A stretch of DNA of 45,330 bases, taken from contig DASWIC010000138.1 of NCBI GenBank assembly GCA_036397875.1, forward strand, positions 1 to 45,330, given 5' to 3'. Positions 8,297-15,684 of the stretch are shown one piece after another. Each line of letters starts with the position of its first letter. Position 1 is the stretch's first letter. The notes below the pieces were generated by a model. That model ran no database searches. It was not told the origin of the DNA and saw nothing but the letters and a program-made list of their open reading frames with translations. The position numbers and the translations under genes are program-made. The stretch is from SG8-41 sp036397875 (GTDB taxonomy: Bacteria > Pseudomonadota > Gammaproteobacteria > Burkholderiales > SG8-41).

Positions 8297-10230
8297 GCCG
8301 TCTTGCCGACCGAGGCGCCGGTTGCGCCGGACGCTGCCTGCGTGCCCCTGGAGAGCGCATGCGTTCTGCGCTTGAGATAGACCAGCAGCACCGAGACCGC
8401 TGCCGGTGTCACCCCTGAGATACGCGATGCCTGGCCGAGCGTCTCGGGACGGTGCCGATCAAGCTTCTGCCGCGCTTCCACGGACAGTCCGCGCAGACTG
8501 GCGTAATCGAGGTCGTGCGGCAGCTTCAGGTTCTCGTAGTGCTCGTAGCGCGCGATTTCCTCACGCTGGCGCTCGATGTAGCCTTGATACTTGGCCTGGA
8601 TCTCGACTTGCTCCGCCACCTGCGCGTCCTCGACGGCAGGCCCGGCGCCCGGCAGCGCCGTCAACAGCGCGTAATTGACGTCCGGTCGGCGCAGCAATTC
8701 CAGCAGCGAGCACTCCCGAGCCGGCGGCTGATCCGGTGCGCGCGCTGCGCCCGCGACCGGCAGGAGCTGAGAGCTGATCCACGTGACCTTGAGGCGCGCC
8801 TGCTCGCGCTCGATGGCTTCGCGTTTGCGCGAGAACGCCGTCCAGCGTGCATCGTCCACGACTCCCAGCCGGCGGCCGATCTCGGTCAGCCGCAGATCAG
8901 CGTTGTCCTCACGCAGGGAAAGCCGGTACTCGGCGCGACTGGTGAACATGCGATAGGGCTCGGATACCCCGCGTGTAACCAGGTCATCGACCAGCACGCC
9001 CAGATAGGCCTCATTGCGGCCGGGACACCAGGGCTCCTGCTCCTTCACGAACAGCCCCGCATTGATGCCGGCGAGCAATCCCTGCGCCGCGGCCTCCTCG
9101 TATCCGGTGGTGCCGTTGATCTGCCCGGCGAAGAAAAGGCCGCCGATCGCCCGCGTCTCGAGCGAGCGCTTCAGGCCGCGCGGGTCGAAGTAGTCATACT
9201 CGATGGCGTAGCCCGGGCGCGTGATGTGGGCGCGCTCGAGGCCGCGTATCGAGCGCACCAGCTCCTCTTGCGCATCGTAGGGCAAGCTTGTCGAGATCCC
9301 GTTGGGATAGAACTCGTTGACGGTGAGTCCTTCGGGCTCAAGAAAGATCTGATGCGAGGCCTTGTGCGCGAAGCGCGTCACCTTGTCTTCGATCGACGGG
9401 CAATACCGCGGCCCGACACCCTCGATCACGCCCGTATAGAGCGGCGAGCGGTCGAGCGCGCCACGAATGATCTCGTGGGTGCGCGCGTTGGTATGCGTGA
9501 TCCAGCACGGCAGCTGCCGTGGATGCAGCTCGCGCCTGCCCAGAAACGAGAATACCGGGACCGGGACATCGCCGGGCTGCTCCGTCATCGCCGAAAAATC
9601 GATGCTGCGGCCGTCGATGCGCGGCGGCGTGCCGGTTTTCAGCCGCCCGACCGGAAGCTTCAATTCGCGCAGCCGCCGTGCGAGCGTCAGTGCCGGTGAA
9701 TCGCCGGCGCGTCCGCCTGGGTGATGCTTGAGCCCGACGTGGATCAGTCCTGCGAGAAACGTTCCCGTGGTCAACACCACCGCGCGAGCGTGGAACTGGA
9801 GCCCGATCTGGGTCACGACTCCGGTCACGCGCTCACCCTCGATCAGCAAGTCGTCCACCGCCTGCTGGAAGATCCGCAGCCGCGGCTGACGCTCCAGGCG
9901 GCTGCGGATCGCGCCTCGATATAGCACGCGATCGGCTTGGGCGCGGGTTGCACGGACTGCCGGACCCTTGCGCGAATTGAGGATGCGAAACTGGATCCCT
10001 GCCTCGTCGGCAGCGAGCGCCATCGCGCCACCTAATGCGTCTAACTCCTTGACTAGATGGCCTTTTCCTATACCGCCTATCGATGGATTGCAGGACATCT
10101 GGCCCAATGTATCAAAGCTGTGGGTCAGCAGCAGGGTCTCGCATCCCATGCGGGCGGCGGCCAGTGCCGCTTCCGTTCCCGCGTGGCCTCCGCCTACTAC
10201 AATAACATCATAGTTATCAATAACTTGCAT
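8293..10230 (-). CDS. mnmG: tRNA uridine-5-carboxymethylaminomethyl modification enzyme MnmG
   Basis: FAD-dependent partner of MnmE in forming cmnm5U at the wobble position of several tRNAs. It has 645 residues, the normal length. The FAD dinucleotide fold VVGGGHAGTEAALAAARMG is near the N-terminus (GGGHAG at 13-18). CNPSIGGIGKGHLVKELDAL and GRLKTGTPPRID are diagnostic blocks, and GGLFFAGQINGTTGYEEAAA is the second flavin-contact region. The C-terminal part carries the helical MnmE- and tRNA-binding domain. Its start faces the intergenic region holding two parS sites. Its partner mnmE is the next gene upstream in the same direction. Confidence 0.98.
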   Translation of the reverse strand: MQVIDNYDVIVVGGGHAGTEAALAAARMGCETLLLTHSFDTLGQMSCNPSIGGIGKGHLVKELDALGGAMALAADEAGIQFRILNSRKGPAVRATRAQADRVLYRGAIRSRLERQPRLRIFQQAVDDLLIEGERVTGVVTQIGLQFHARAVVLTTGTFLAGLIHVGLKHHPGGRAGDSPALTLARRLRELKLPVGRLKTGTPPRIDGRSIDFSAMTEQPGDVPVPVFSFLGRRELHPRQLPCWITHTNARTHEIIRGALDRSPLYTGVIEGVGPRYCPSIEDKVTRFAHKASHQIFLEPEGLTVNEFYPNGISTSLPYDAQEELVRSIRGLERAHITRPGYAIEYDYFDPRGLKRSLETRAIGGLFFAGQINGTTGYEEAAAQGLLAGINAGLFVKEQEPWCPGRNEAYLGVLVDDLVTRGVSEPYRMFTSRAEYRLSLREDNADLRLTEIGRRLGVVDDARWTAFSRKREAIEREQARLKVTWISSQLLPVAGAARAPDQPPARECSLLELLRRPDVNYALLTALPGAGPAVEDAQVAEQVEIQAKYQGYIERQREEIARYEHYENLKLPHDLDYASLRGLSVEARQKLDRHRPETLGQASRISGVTPAAVSVLLVYLKRRTHALSRGTQAASGATGASVGKTA

Positions 10231-10298
10231 AATAATAATCCGACCGTCGCCGGTTGGAATGATACCCGAAAACGTGAATTATTGGGACACTCTATGCG

Positions 10299-10312
10299 GT
10301 TTCACGTGAAAC
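10299..10312. promoter_or_regulatory. parS site 1
   Basis: GTTTCACGTGAAAC is a perfect 14-base palindrome and equals the core of the consensus TGTTTCACGTGAAACA; only the two outermost bases differ. It lies in the gap between mnmG and mnmE, about 3.7 kb from the dnaA-side DnaA box, in the same cluster as parA and parB. This is a ParB loading site by homology. Confidence 0.93.
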
Positions 10313-10353
10313 GTCTGTTATGCTGCGCCGCAGCATCATTCACTGGGGACAAC

Positions 10354-10367
10354 GTTCCACGTGGAAC
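10354..10367. promoter_or_regulatory. parS site 2
   Basis: GTTCCACGTGGAAC is a second perfect palindrome, of the TGTTCCACGTGGAACA type; the right outer base matches and the left does not. Its centre is 55 bases from that of site 1. The two sites use the two different symmetric variants (TTT/AAA and TCC/GGA) of the parS consensus. Confidence 0.93.
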
Positions 10368-10382
10368 AATCGGCCCTGCCGG

Positions 10383-11726
10383 CTATTTGCCGATGCAGAA
10401 CCGCGCAAAGATCTCACCCAGCAGGTCGTCGGCTGTGAATTCCCCGGTGATCGAGCCCAAGGCAAGCTGGACCAAGCGGAGCTCCTCCGCGAGCAGTTCG
10501 AGCTTGTCTGCCTGTCGGGCGGCGCGCTCTAAGTGCCTTTGCGCAAGCTGTAGCGCGTGGACATGGCGCTCTCGGGCCATGAACACCCCTTCTGCGCCGT
10601 GTCCATGCAAGCCCACGAAATCCAGCAGCGCCTCGCGCAGCAAATCCACTCCGGCACCCGACCTGGCGGACAACCAGACTGTGCGCCCATTCCCCCCGCT
10701 CTCCAGGCCCGGCCCGAGAGGCACCAGATCAATCTTGTTCATGACCCTGAGGTGCGGCAACTCCGCCGGCAGCCTCCGCATGATGTCCCGGTCCGCCTCG
10801 ACTTCACCTTGCGTTGCGTCGACCATCAACAGAACAAGATCTGCGTGCTCGATCGCCGCCCAGGTGCGCGCGATGCCCAGCTGCTCCACGGGGTCGGCGG
10901 AGGGGCGCAGGCCGGCCGTATCGATGACGTGAACCGGAACCCCACCGATACTGACGCTTTGGCGGATGGCATCCCGCGTCGTGCCGGCTTCCTCAGTGAC
11001 GATCGCCAGCTCCTCACCGGCAAGACGGTTCAAAAGGCTCGACTTGCCTACGTTGGGCCGGCCCACCAGGACCACGCGTATGCCTTCCCGCAGCAGGCTG
11101 CCCTGCTGCGACGCGGACAGGACATCCTCTAACCTGGCCCGCACCTTCGCGAGCCGGCCTGCACCGTCAAACTGCTTGATGATTTCAGCATCCTCGTCCG
11201 GGAAATCGAGCGTGGCTTCGACCAGCGTGCGCAATTCGACCAGCCCGCCGAGCAATTCCCCGATCCGCGCGGATAACGCACCTTGCAGGGAGCGCATTGC
11301 GCTGCGCGCCGCCTCCGCAGTTGCCGCGTCGATCAGGTCGGCGACGCTCTCCGCCTGCGCGAGATCGATCTTGTCATTGAGGTAGGCGCGACGCGTGAAC
11401 TCCCCCGGCTGCGCCGGGCGGGCACCGAGCTCCATACAGCGCCTGAGCAATAGCTGAAGCACCACGGGGCCGCCGTGTCCCTGCAACTCCAGCACGTCTT
11501 CCCCGGTGTAGGAATGTGGCGCCGGGAAATAGAGCGCGATACCCCGGTCGATTGCAGACCCCTGCGCATCCACGAAATCCGAGAGCGTGGCGCGCCGTGG
11601 CTCGGGCGCCGTGCGTATGACCCCCGCGATGAGCGCACCGAGACGCGGGCCGGAAACTCGCACCACGCCGATGCCCGCCCGCCCGGAGGCGGTCGAAATC
11701 GCGGCAATGATGTCGCTCTCGCTCAT
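10383..11726 (-). CDS. mnmE: tRNA modification GTPase MnmE
   Basis: Potassium-activated GTPase that works with MnmG on wobble uridine 34. It has 447 residues. The N-terminal formyl-THF-binding domain includes SYTGEDVLELQGHGG (about 72-86) and GEFTRRAYLNDKIDLAQAE. The G domain has GRPNVGKS at 222-229, then EEAGTTRDAI, DTAGLR and NKIDL. The C-terminus is FCIGK, carrying the catalytic cysteine of the family's C(I/L/V)GK motif. It is 51 bases downstream of yidC, the usual neighbour. Confidence 0.98.
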   Translation of the reverse strand: MSESDIIAAISTASGRAGIGVVRVSGPRLGALIAGVIRTAPEPRRATLSDFVDAQGSAIDRGIALYFPAPHSYTGEDVLELQGHGGPVVLQLLLRRCMELGARPAQPGEFTRRAYLNDKIDLAQAESVADLIDAATAEAARSAMRSLQGALSARIGELLGGLVELRTLVEATLDFPDEDAEIIKQFDGAGRLAKVRARLEDVLSASQQGSLLREGIRVVLVGRPNVGKSSLLNRLAGEELAIVTEEAGTTRDAIRQSVSIGGVPVHVIDTAGLRPSADPVEQLGIARTWAAIEHADLVLLMVDATQGEVEADRDIMRRLPAELPHLRVMNKIDLVPLGPGLESGGNGRTVWLSARSGAGVDLLREALLDFVGLHGHGAEGVFMARERHVHALQLAQRHLERAARQADKLELLAEELRLVQLALGSITGEFTADDLLGEIFARFCIGK

Positions 11727-11746
11727 CGGGCGGCGGTGAACCGAAC

Positions 11747-11771
11747 GGGGACGGCTCGCGCGCCGTCTCCC
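11747..11771 (-). other. Hairpin in the yidC-mnmE gap
   Basis: GGGGACGGC (11747-11755) can pair with GCCGTCTCCC (11762-11771) with one bulged T and a six-base loop. It lies between the yidC stop and the mnmE start. No run of T follows on the coding (minus) strand, so it is at best a weak attenuator or a chance GC-rich hairpin. Confidence 0.35.
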
Positions 11772-11777
11772 GGACCG

Positions 11778-13433
11778 TCAGCTCTTGCGCAGCGCGGCTT
11801 CGCGCTCGAGCACCCGCGTGATTCTCCACTGCTGCGCGATCGAGAGCACATTGTTCACCAGCCAGTAGAGAACCAGGCCGGCGGGAAAGAAGAAGAAAAA
11901 GACGCTGAAGATGATCGGCATGATCTTCATCACCCGCGCCTGCACGGGATCCGGGGGCTCGGGGTTGAGCAGCGTCTGCACCCACATGGTGACCGCCATC
12001 AGAATCGGCAGGATGAACCACGGGTCAGGCGCCGCCAGATCGTCGATCCACAGCATGAACGGCGCGTGCCGGAGCTCGACGCTCGCCAGTAGTACCCAAT
12101 AAAGTGCAATAAAAACAGGTATTTGCACAACTATTGGCATGCAACCGCCGAGCGGATTGATTTTCTGTGTCTTGTAGAGCTCCATCATCGCCTGCTGCAG
12201 GCGCTGGCGATCCTGACCATATTGATCCTTGAGCTTTTGCAGCTTCGGCGCGAGCACCCGCATCTTGGCCATCGAGCGGTAACTCGCCGCCGATAACGGA
12301 TAGAACAGGAGCTTGATGATCACCGTGAGCAGGATGATCGCGACTCCCCAGTTGCCCACCCAGTGATAGAGCCAGGCCAGCACCCAGAACAGCGGCACCG
12401 CGATCACCGTCAGCCAGCCGTAATCAATAGTGAGATCCAGACCCGGTGCGATCTTCGCGAGTTTTTCCTGCTCCTCCGGCCCGGCATACAGCGGCACCGT
12501 GACCGTGGTGCTCGCGCCCGCGGCGATCGCTCCGGCCGGAACGATCACTCCCGCCGCATAGAGCCCCTCTTCCAGCCGCCGCGCATAGAATTCGCGCGCG
12601 ACGCCGCTGCGCGGCAGCCACGCGCTGAAGAAATAATGCTGCAGGATCGCAATCCATCCGTCGTCGCTGTTCTTGGTGTACTGCGCCTTGCCTTTCTCGA
12701 TATCCGAAAATGACAGCTTCTGAAACTTGTCCTTGTCCGTATAGAGCGCGATCCCAGTAAACGTCGGGAGCATCGCCGAGTCCCCCGGCAGCGGCTTGTC
12801 GTCGCGCACCAGCTGAAAATAAGCAAAAGGCTGAATGGTTGCCCCACTCGCATTGGCGATCTCGAAGCTGACATCGACCAGGTAGCTTCCGCGCCGGAAG
12901 CGAAGGATCTTGGTCACCTGCACGCCCTCGGCAGGCGGGGCGGTGAGCCGGAGCTCAATCTGATCCTGACCATCACTGAGCTGGTAGTTGTCGCCCGCCA
13001 CGGTGAAGAGCGTGCGATGATTGGGCAGGCCATTGCCGATCAGCCCGGCCTGCGCGATGTAGGTCCGCTCGGGGCGGGTGTCGAACAGCACGAAATTCTT
13101 ACTGCGTTCGAGCGTGTCGCGGTGGTTCTTGAACTGCAACCTGCGCACATCTCCGCCCTGGCGGCCGATCTCCGCGATCAGCACGTCGGTCTCGACCCGT
13201 ATCGTGTCGCCGCTCCCGGGCACAGCCCGTCCCTGCTTGGGTACGGCCCCCTGGCCTGCCGTCAGCTTCTCGCCGGGCACCGGTGGCTGCGCCGATGGCG
13301 GGAGCGCCTTCTGCTCCTTCCCCGCCACCTCCGCTGCGGGGCGTGCCGGCTGCTGATCACGCTGCCACGCATCCAGCAGCATGAATACCGAGAAGGAGAA
13401 GACGAAGAAAAGAATCAGTCGTTGCGAGTCCAT
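11778..13433 (-). CDS. yidC: Membrane protein insertase YidC
   Basis: Inserts and folds inner-membrane proteins, alone or with SecYEG; the a and c subunits of ATP synthase are classical clients. It has 551 residues with the Gram-negative layout. An uncleaved N-terminal helix (about 5-22) is followed by a proline-rich linker and the large periplasmic beta-domain (about 75-330). The conserved 60KD_IMP core follows, with LFYPLSAASYRSMAKMRVLA, the cytoplasmic hairpin rich in charge, and MPIVVQIPVFIALYWVLLAS. The C-terminus is basic. It starts 30 bases after rnpA. The small yidD gene often found between rnpA and yidC is not here. Confidence 0.98.
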   Translation of the reverse strand: MDSQRLILFFVFSFSVFMLLDAWQRDQQPARPAAEVAGKEQKALPPSAQPPVPGEKLTAGQGAVPKQGRAVPGSGDTIRVETDVLIAEIGRQGGDVRRLQFKNHRDTLERSKNFVLFDTRPERTYIAQAGLIGNGLPNHRTLFTVAGDNYQLSDGQDQIELRLTAPPAEGVQVTKILRFRRGSYLVDVSFEIANASGATIQPFAYFQLVRDDKPLPGDSAMLPTFTGIALYTDKDKFQKLSFSDIEKGKAQYTKNSDDGWIAILQHYFFSAWLPRSGVAREFYARRLEEGLYAAGVIVPAGAIAAGASTTVTVPLYAGPEEQEKLAKIAPGLDLTIDYGWLTVIAVPLFWVLAWLYHWVGNWGVAIILLTVIIKLLFYPLSAASYRSMAKMRVLAPKLQKLKDQYGQDRQRLQQAMMELYKTQKINPLGGCMPIVVQIPVFIALYWVLLASVELRHAPFMLWIDDLAAPDPWFILPILMAVTMWVQTLLNPEPPDPVQARVMKIMPIIFSVFFFFFPAGLVLYWLVNNVLSIAQQWRITRVLEREAALRKS

Positions 13434-13463
13434 GACCGTGCCCGTACGGCGTCTACCAGCAGC

Positions 13464-13829
13464 CTAGTGGTTGCGCCGCGCCGCGACAAGCTCCTCCAGC
13501 AGCCGGGAGAGCTCCAGGCGCGCGGCCGCGCGGGCGTCCCGCGCCGGGCAGCGCCGCAGCTCGACCACAATATCCACGCCGGCCGGCCGCTGCGCCATGG
13601 TGCGAAACACCTCTCTCACCATGCGCTTCATTCGATTGCGATCGACCGCGCGCGGCGCCACGCGCCGGCTGGCGATGATCCCGATGCGCGCCTGGGAAAG
13701 GTCGTTCGGCCTGACATACAACCTGAAATAGCGCAGCGCGCGCGCAGCGCCGGCTGCGAGCGTAGCAGTGAACTGCTCGCGGCGATACAGCCGCGCGCTG
13801 CGCGGAAGCGCGCAGCGCGTGTCCCTCAG
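13464..13829 (-). CDS. rnpA: Ribonuclease P protein component (start codon non-canonical)
   Basis: Protein subunit that helps the RNase P RNA bind and cut pre-tRNA 5' leaders. The signature SRRVAPRAVDRNRMKRMVRE is present. The conserved N-terminal part, reading LPRSARLYRREQFTATLAAG then RALRYFRLYVRPN, is also encoded, but no in-frame ATG, GTG or TTG precedes it. The first ordinary start, a TTG at 13721, would remove about 36 conserved residues. I therefore place the start at CTG 13829 (121 residues, normal length), which overlaps the rpmH stop. ATT at 13838, eight bases after AAGGGG, is an alternative. The frame stays open back through rpmH to a stop at 13991. A sequence error is also possible. 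Confidence 0.85.
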   Translation of the reverse strand: MRDTRCALPRSARLYRREQFTATLAAGAARALRYFRLYVRPNDLSQARIGIIASRRVAPRAVDRNRMKRMVREVFRTMAQRPAGVDIVVELRRCPARDARAAARLELSRLLEELVAARRNH

Positions 13830-13960
13830 GCGCTCAATCGCGCCCGCCCCTTGGCCCGGCGCGCCCGCAGCACGCCGCGCCCGCCCCGGGTCCGGCTGCG
13901 CGCGCGGAAGCCGTGGGTACGCTTGCGACGCTTCACCGATGGCTGATAGGTGCGTTTCAT
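13826..13960 (-). CDS. rpmH: 50S ribosomal protein L34
   Basis: Small, very basic large-subunit protein of 44 residues. It begins MKRTYQPSVKRRKRTHGFRA, continues RSRTRGGRGVLRARRAKGRA and ends RLSA, which is the full family length. The frame continues upstream to a TTG at 14041, but the ATG at 13960 is the conserved start. It is the first gene of the rpmH-rnpA-yidC-mnmE cluster and lies about 31 bases downstream of a near-consensus promoter. Confidence 0.99.
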   Translation of the reverse strand: MKRTYQPSVKRRKRTHGFRARSRTRGGRGVLRARRAKGRARLSA

Positions 13961-13990
13961 GGGATCCGTCCGGCTGCTGAAAAGCGCGCT

Positions 13991-14020
13991 ATTACAACCT
14001 CTAATTCTCCGCCGTGTCAA
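13991..14020 (-). promoter_or_regulatory. Probable sigma70 promoter for rpmH-rnpA-yidC
   Basis: On the minus strand a perfect TTGACA (14020-14015) is followed after 18 bases by TGTAAT (13996-13991), five of six at -10. Transcription would start near 13984, giving a leader of about 24 bases before the rpmH ATG at 13960. This is one of the two best promoters in the window and suits a strongly expressed ribosomal protein gene. Confidence 0.85.
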
Positions 14021-14065
14021 CCAGAATCTCAACGCGCGCAAACCCGTGCTCCGAGCGCGCGCTGC

Positions 14066-14074
14066 TGTGGATAA
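14066..14074 (-). promoter_or_regulatory. DnaA box upstream of dnaA
   Basis: TGTGGATAA, the reverse complement of the perfect DnaA box TTATCCACA. It lies between the divergent rpmH and dnaA genes, 17 bases before a TAAAAT sequence (14091-14096) that may be the -10 of dnaA. DnaA autoregulation at such a box is known in other bacteria; here it is inferred from position only. Confidence 0.8.
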
Positions 14075-14153
14075 CAGCCCTCAAAAGGGATAAAATCCGA
14101 AGCTGAAAATCGTGTCTCCGCGCGGCCCGGATTCAAACAACAACGCTACACCG

Positions 14154-15485
14154 ATGAACAGTTTCTGGCGCTTCTGCCTGGCCCGCTTCGAGAAAGAACT
14201 GCCCCCCCAGCAGTACCGGACGTGGATCAAGCCCCTGCGCCCTCAGGTCGAGGGCAGCCGCCTGACGCTGGTCGCGCCGAACCGCTTCGTGCTGCAATGG
14301 ATCCGCGACAAGTTCCTGGCGCGCATCGAGCAGCTTGCGCGCGAGCACCTGAAGCGCGATGTCGATGTGCTGATCGCCCTCGCCGAAAAGGAGCTGCCGG
14401 TTTCCCGGCCCATGCCGCTCGGACAGGGCGCGAGGGATAACGAAGCCAAGCCGAGCAGCCGCGAGATCTCCCGGCTGAACCCCGCTTTCACCTTCGAGAC
14501 CTTCGTCACCGGCAAGGCCAACGATCTGGCGCGGGCCGCGGCTGCACAGGTAGCCGAGCGCCTCGGGTCCGCCTACAACCCGCTTTTCATCTACGGCGGG
14601 GTCGGTCTCGGCAAGACGCACCTGATACAGGCCATCGGGAACCGCCTCCGCGGGCAGGCGCCGGAGACCAAGATTCGATACATCCACGCCGAGCAGTACG
14701 TCTCCGACGTGGTGCGGGCGTACCAGCACAAGGCGTTCGATGATTTCAAGCGCTACTACCATTCGCTCGACCTGCTGCTGATCGACGACATCCAGTTCTT
14801 CAGCGGCAAGAACCGCACCCAGGAGGAATTTTTCTACGCGTTCAACGCCTTGATCGAGGCGCACAAGCAGGTGGTCATCACCTGCGACACCTATCCCAAG
14901 GAAATTGCCGGGATCGAGAACCGTCTGATCTCGCGCTTCGGGTGGGGCCTGACCGTGGCGGTCGAGCCGCCCGAGCTTGAAATGCGCGTCGCCATCCTGC
15001 TCAAGAAAGCGGAGGGCGATGGCGTCAAGCTGGACGAAGCGGTGGCGTTTTTCCTCGCCCGGCACATACAGTCGAACGTGCGTGAGCTCGAGGGCGGCCT
15101 GAAGCGCGTGATCGCCTATGCGCGCTTTTCCGGGCGGGATTTCTCGGTGGAACTCTGCCGCGAGGCACTGCGCGATCTCCTCGCCATACAGCACCGGCAG
15201 ATCTCCATCGAGAACATCCAGAAGACCGTTGCCGACTATTACAAGATCAAGGTCTCGGAGATGTACTCCAAGAAGCGCAGCCGCAATGTCGCGCGGCCCC
15301 GGCAGGTCGCGATGGCGCTCGCCAAGGAGCTCACGCAATTGAGCCTGCCCGATATCGGCGAAGCCTTCGGCGGCCGCGATCACACGACCGTGCTGCACGC
15401 CTGCCGCAAGATCGCGCTGCTCAAGTCCACCAGCAGCGATCTGACCCGCGACTTCAATTCCCTGCTCAACGTCTTGAGGAGTTGA
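14154..15485 (+). CDS. dnaA: Chromosomal replication initiator protein DnaA
   Basis: AAA+ ATPase that binds DnaA boxes, melts oriC and loads helicase. From the ATG at 14154 it has 443 residues and begins MNSFWRFCLARFEKELPPQQ, the usual domain I start. Walker A GGVGLGKT is at 148-155 and Walker B LLLIDDIQFF at about 207-216. Sensor and arginine-finger blocks follow (RLISRFGWGL, NVRELEGGL). Domain IV has the DNA-binding signature GRDHTTVLHA at 407-416. A GTG at 14112 in frame would add 14 residues; neither start has a clear ribosome binding site, and 14154 matches the family better. The linker (domain II) is short. Confidence 0.98.
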   Translation: MNSFWRFCLARFEKELPPQQYRTWIKPLRPQVEGSRLTLVAPNRFVLQWIRDKFLARIEQLAREHLKRDVDVLIALAEKELPVSRPMPLGQGARDNEAKPSSREISRLNPAFTFETFVTGKANDLARAAAAQVAERLGSAYNPLFIYGGVGLGKTHLIQAIGNRLRGQAPETKIRYIHAEQYVSDVVRAYQHKAFDDFKRYYHSLDLLLIDDIQFFSGKNRTQEEFFYAFNALIEAHKQVVITCDTYPKEIAGIENRLISRFGWGLTVAVEPPELEMRVAILLKKAEGDGVKLDEAVAFFLARHIQSNVRELEGGLKRVIAYARFSGRDFSVELCREALRDLLAIQHRQISIENIQKTVADYYKIKVSEMYSKKRSRNVARPRQVAMALAKELTQLSLPDIGEAFGGRDHTTVLHACRKIALLKSTSSDLTRDFNSLLNVLRS

Positions 15486-15684
15486 TCATCGCCGTGCTGA
15501 TTGTGGATATCCGGGACCCCTGCCTCCGACGAGCCGGTTATCCACAAATTGCCCACGCCCGCTACCAGCTTACGCACAGACCTGTCCGTTCCGCCGAGTC
15601 CCTGCCGCACTGGTTGCCTGCGACTTTTGCACAGCCTTTCGAGGGCCTTATTACTCTTATTATATTTAACTTAGTACAAAACCT
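15486..15684. other. oriC: Replication origin oriC (dnaA-dnaN intergenic region)
   Basis: This 199-base gene-free region holds a perfect DnaA box TTATCCACA at 15538-15546, an inverted eight-of-nine box at 15502-15510 (TGTGGATAT), and two seven-of-nine boxes at 15570-15578 (TTACGCACA) and 15625-15633 (TTTTGCACA). After the last box comes a GC-rich spacer (15634-15647) and then an AT-rich stretch up to dnaN (15648-15682). Its start, TTATTACTCTTATTA at 15648-15662, reads on the complementary strand as AAT-AAT-GAG-AAT-AAT in the 3' to 5' direction. This fits the DnaA-trio pattern of bacterial unwinding elements, with one imperfect trio. The change of gene orientation around this region supports the call. 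Confidence 0.88.

Noticed and set aside
8779..8792. CCACGTGA inside mnmG as a third parS
   Set aside because: Only the central CACGTG matches; the outer symmetric bases of parS are missing.
8452..9699. Plus-strand frame of 415 codons opposite mnmG
   Set aside because: Shadow of mnmG, which carries all diagnostic blocks.
14133..15398. Minus-strand frame of 421 codons opposite dnaA
   Set aside because: Antisense shadow produced by codon bias in dnaA.
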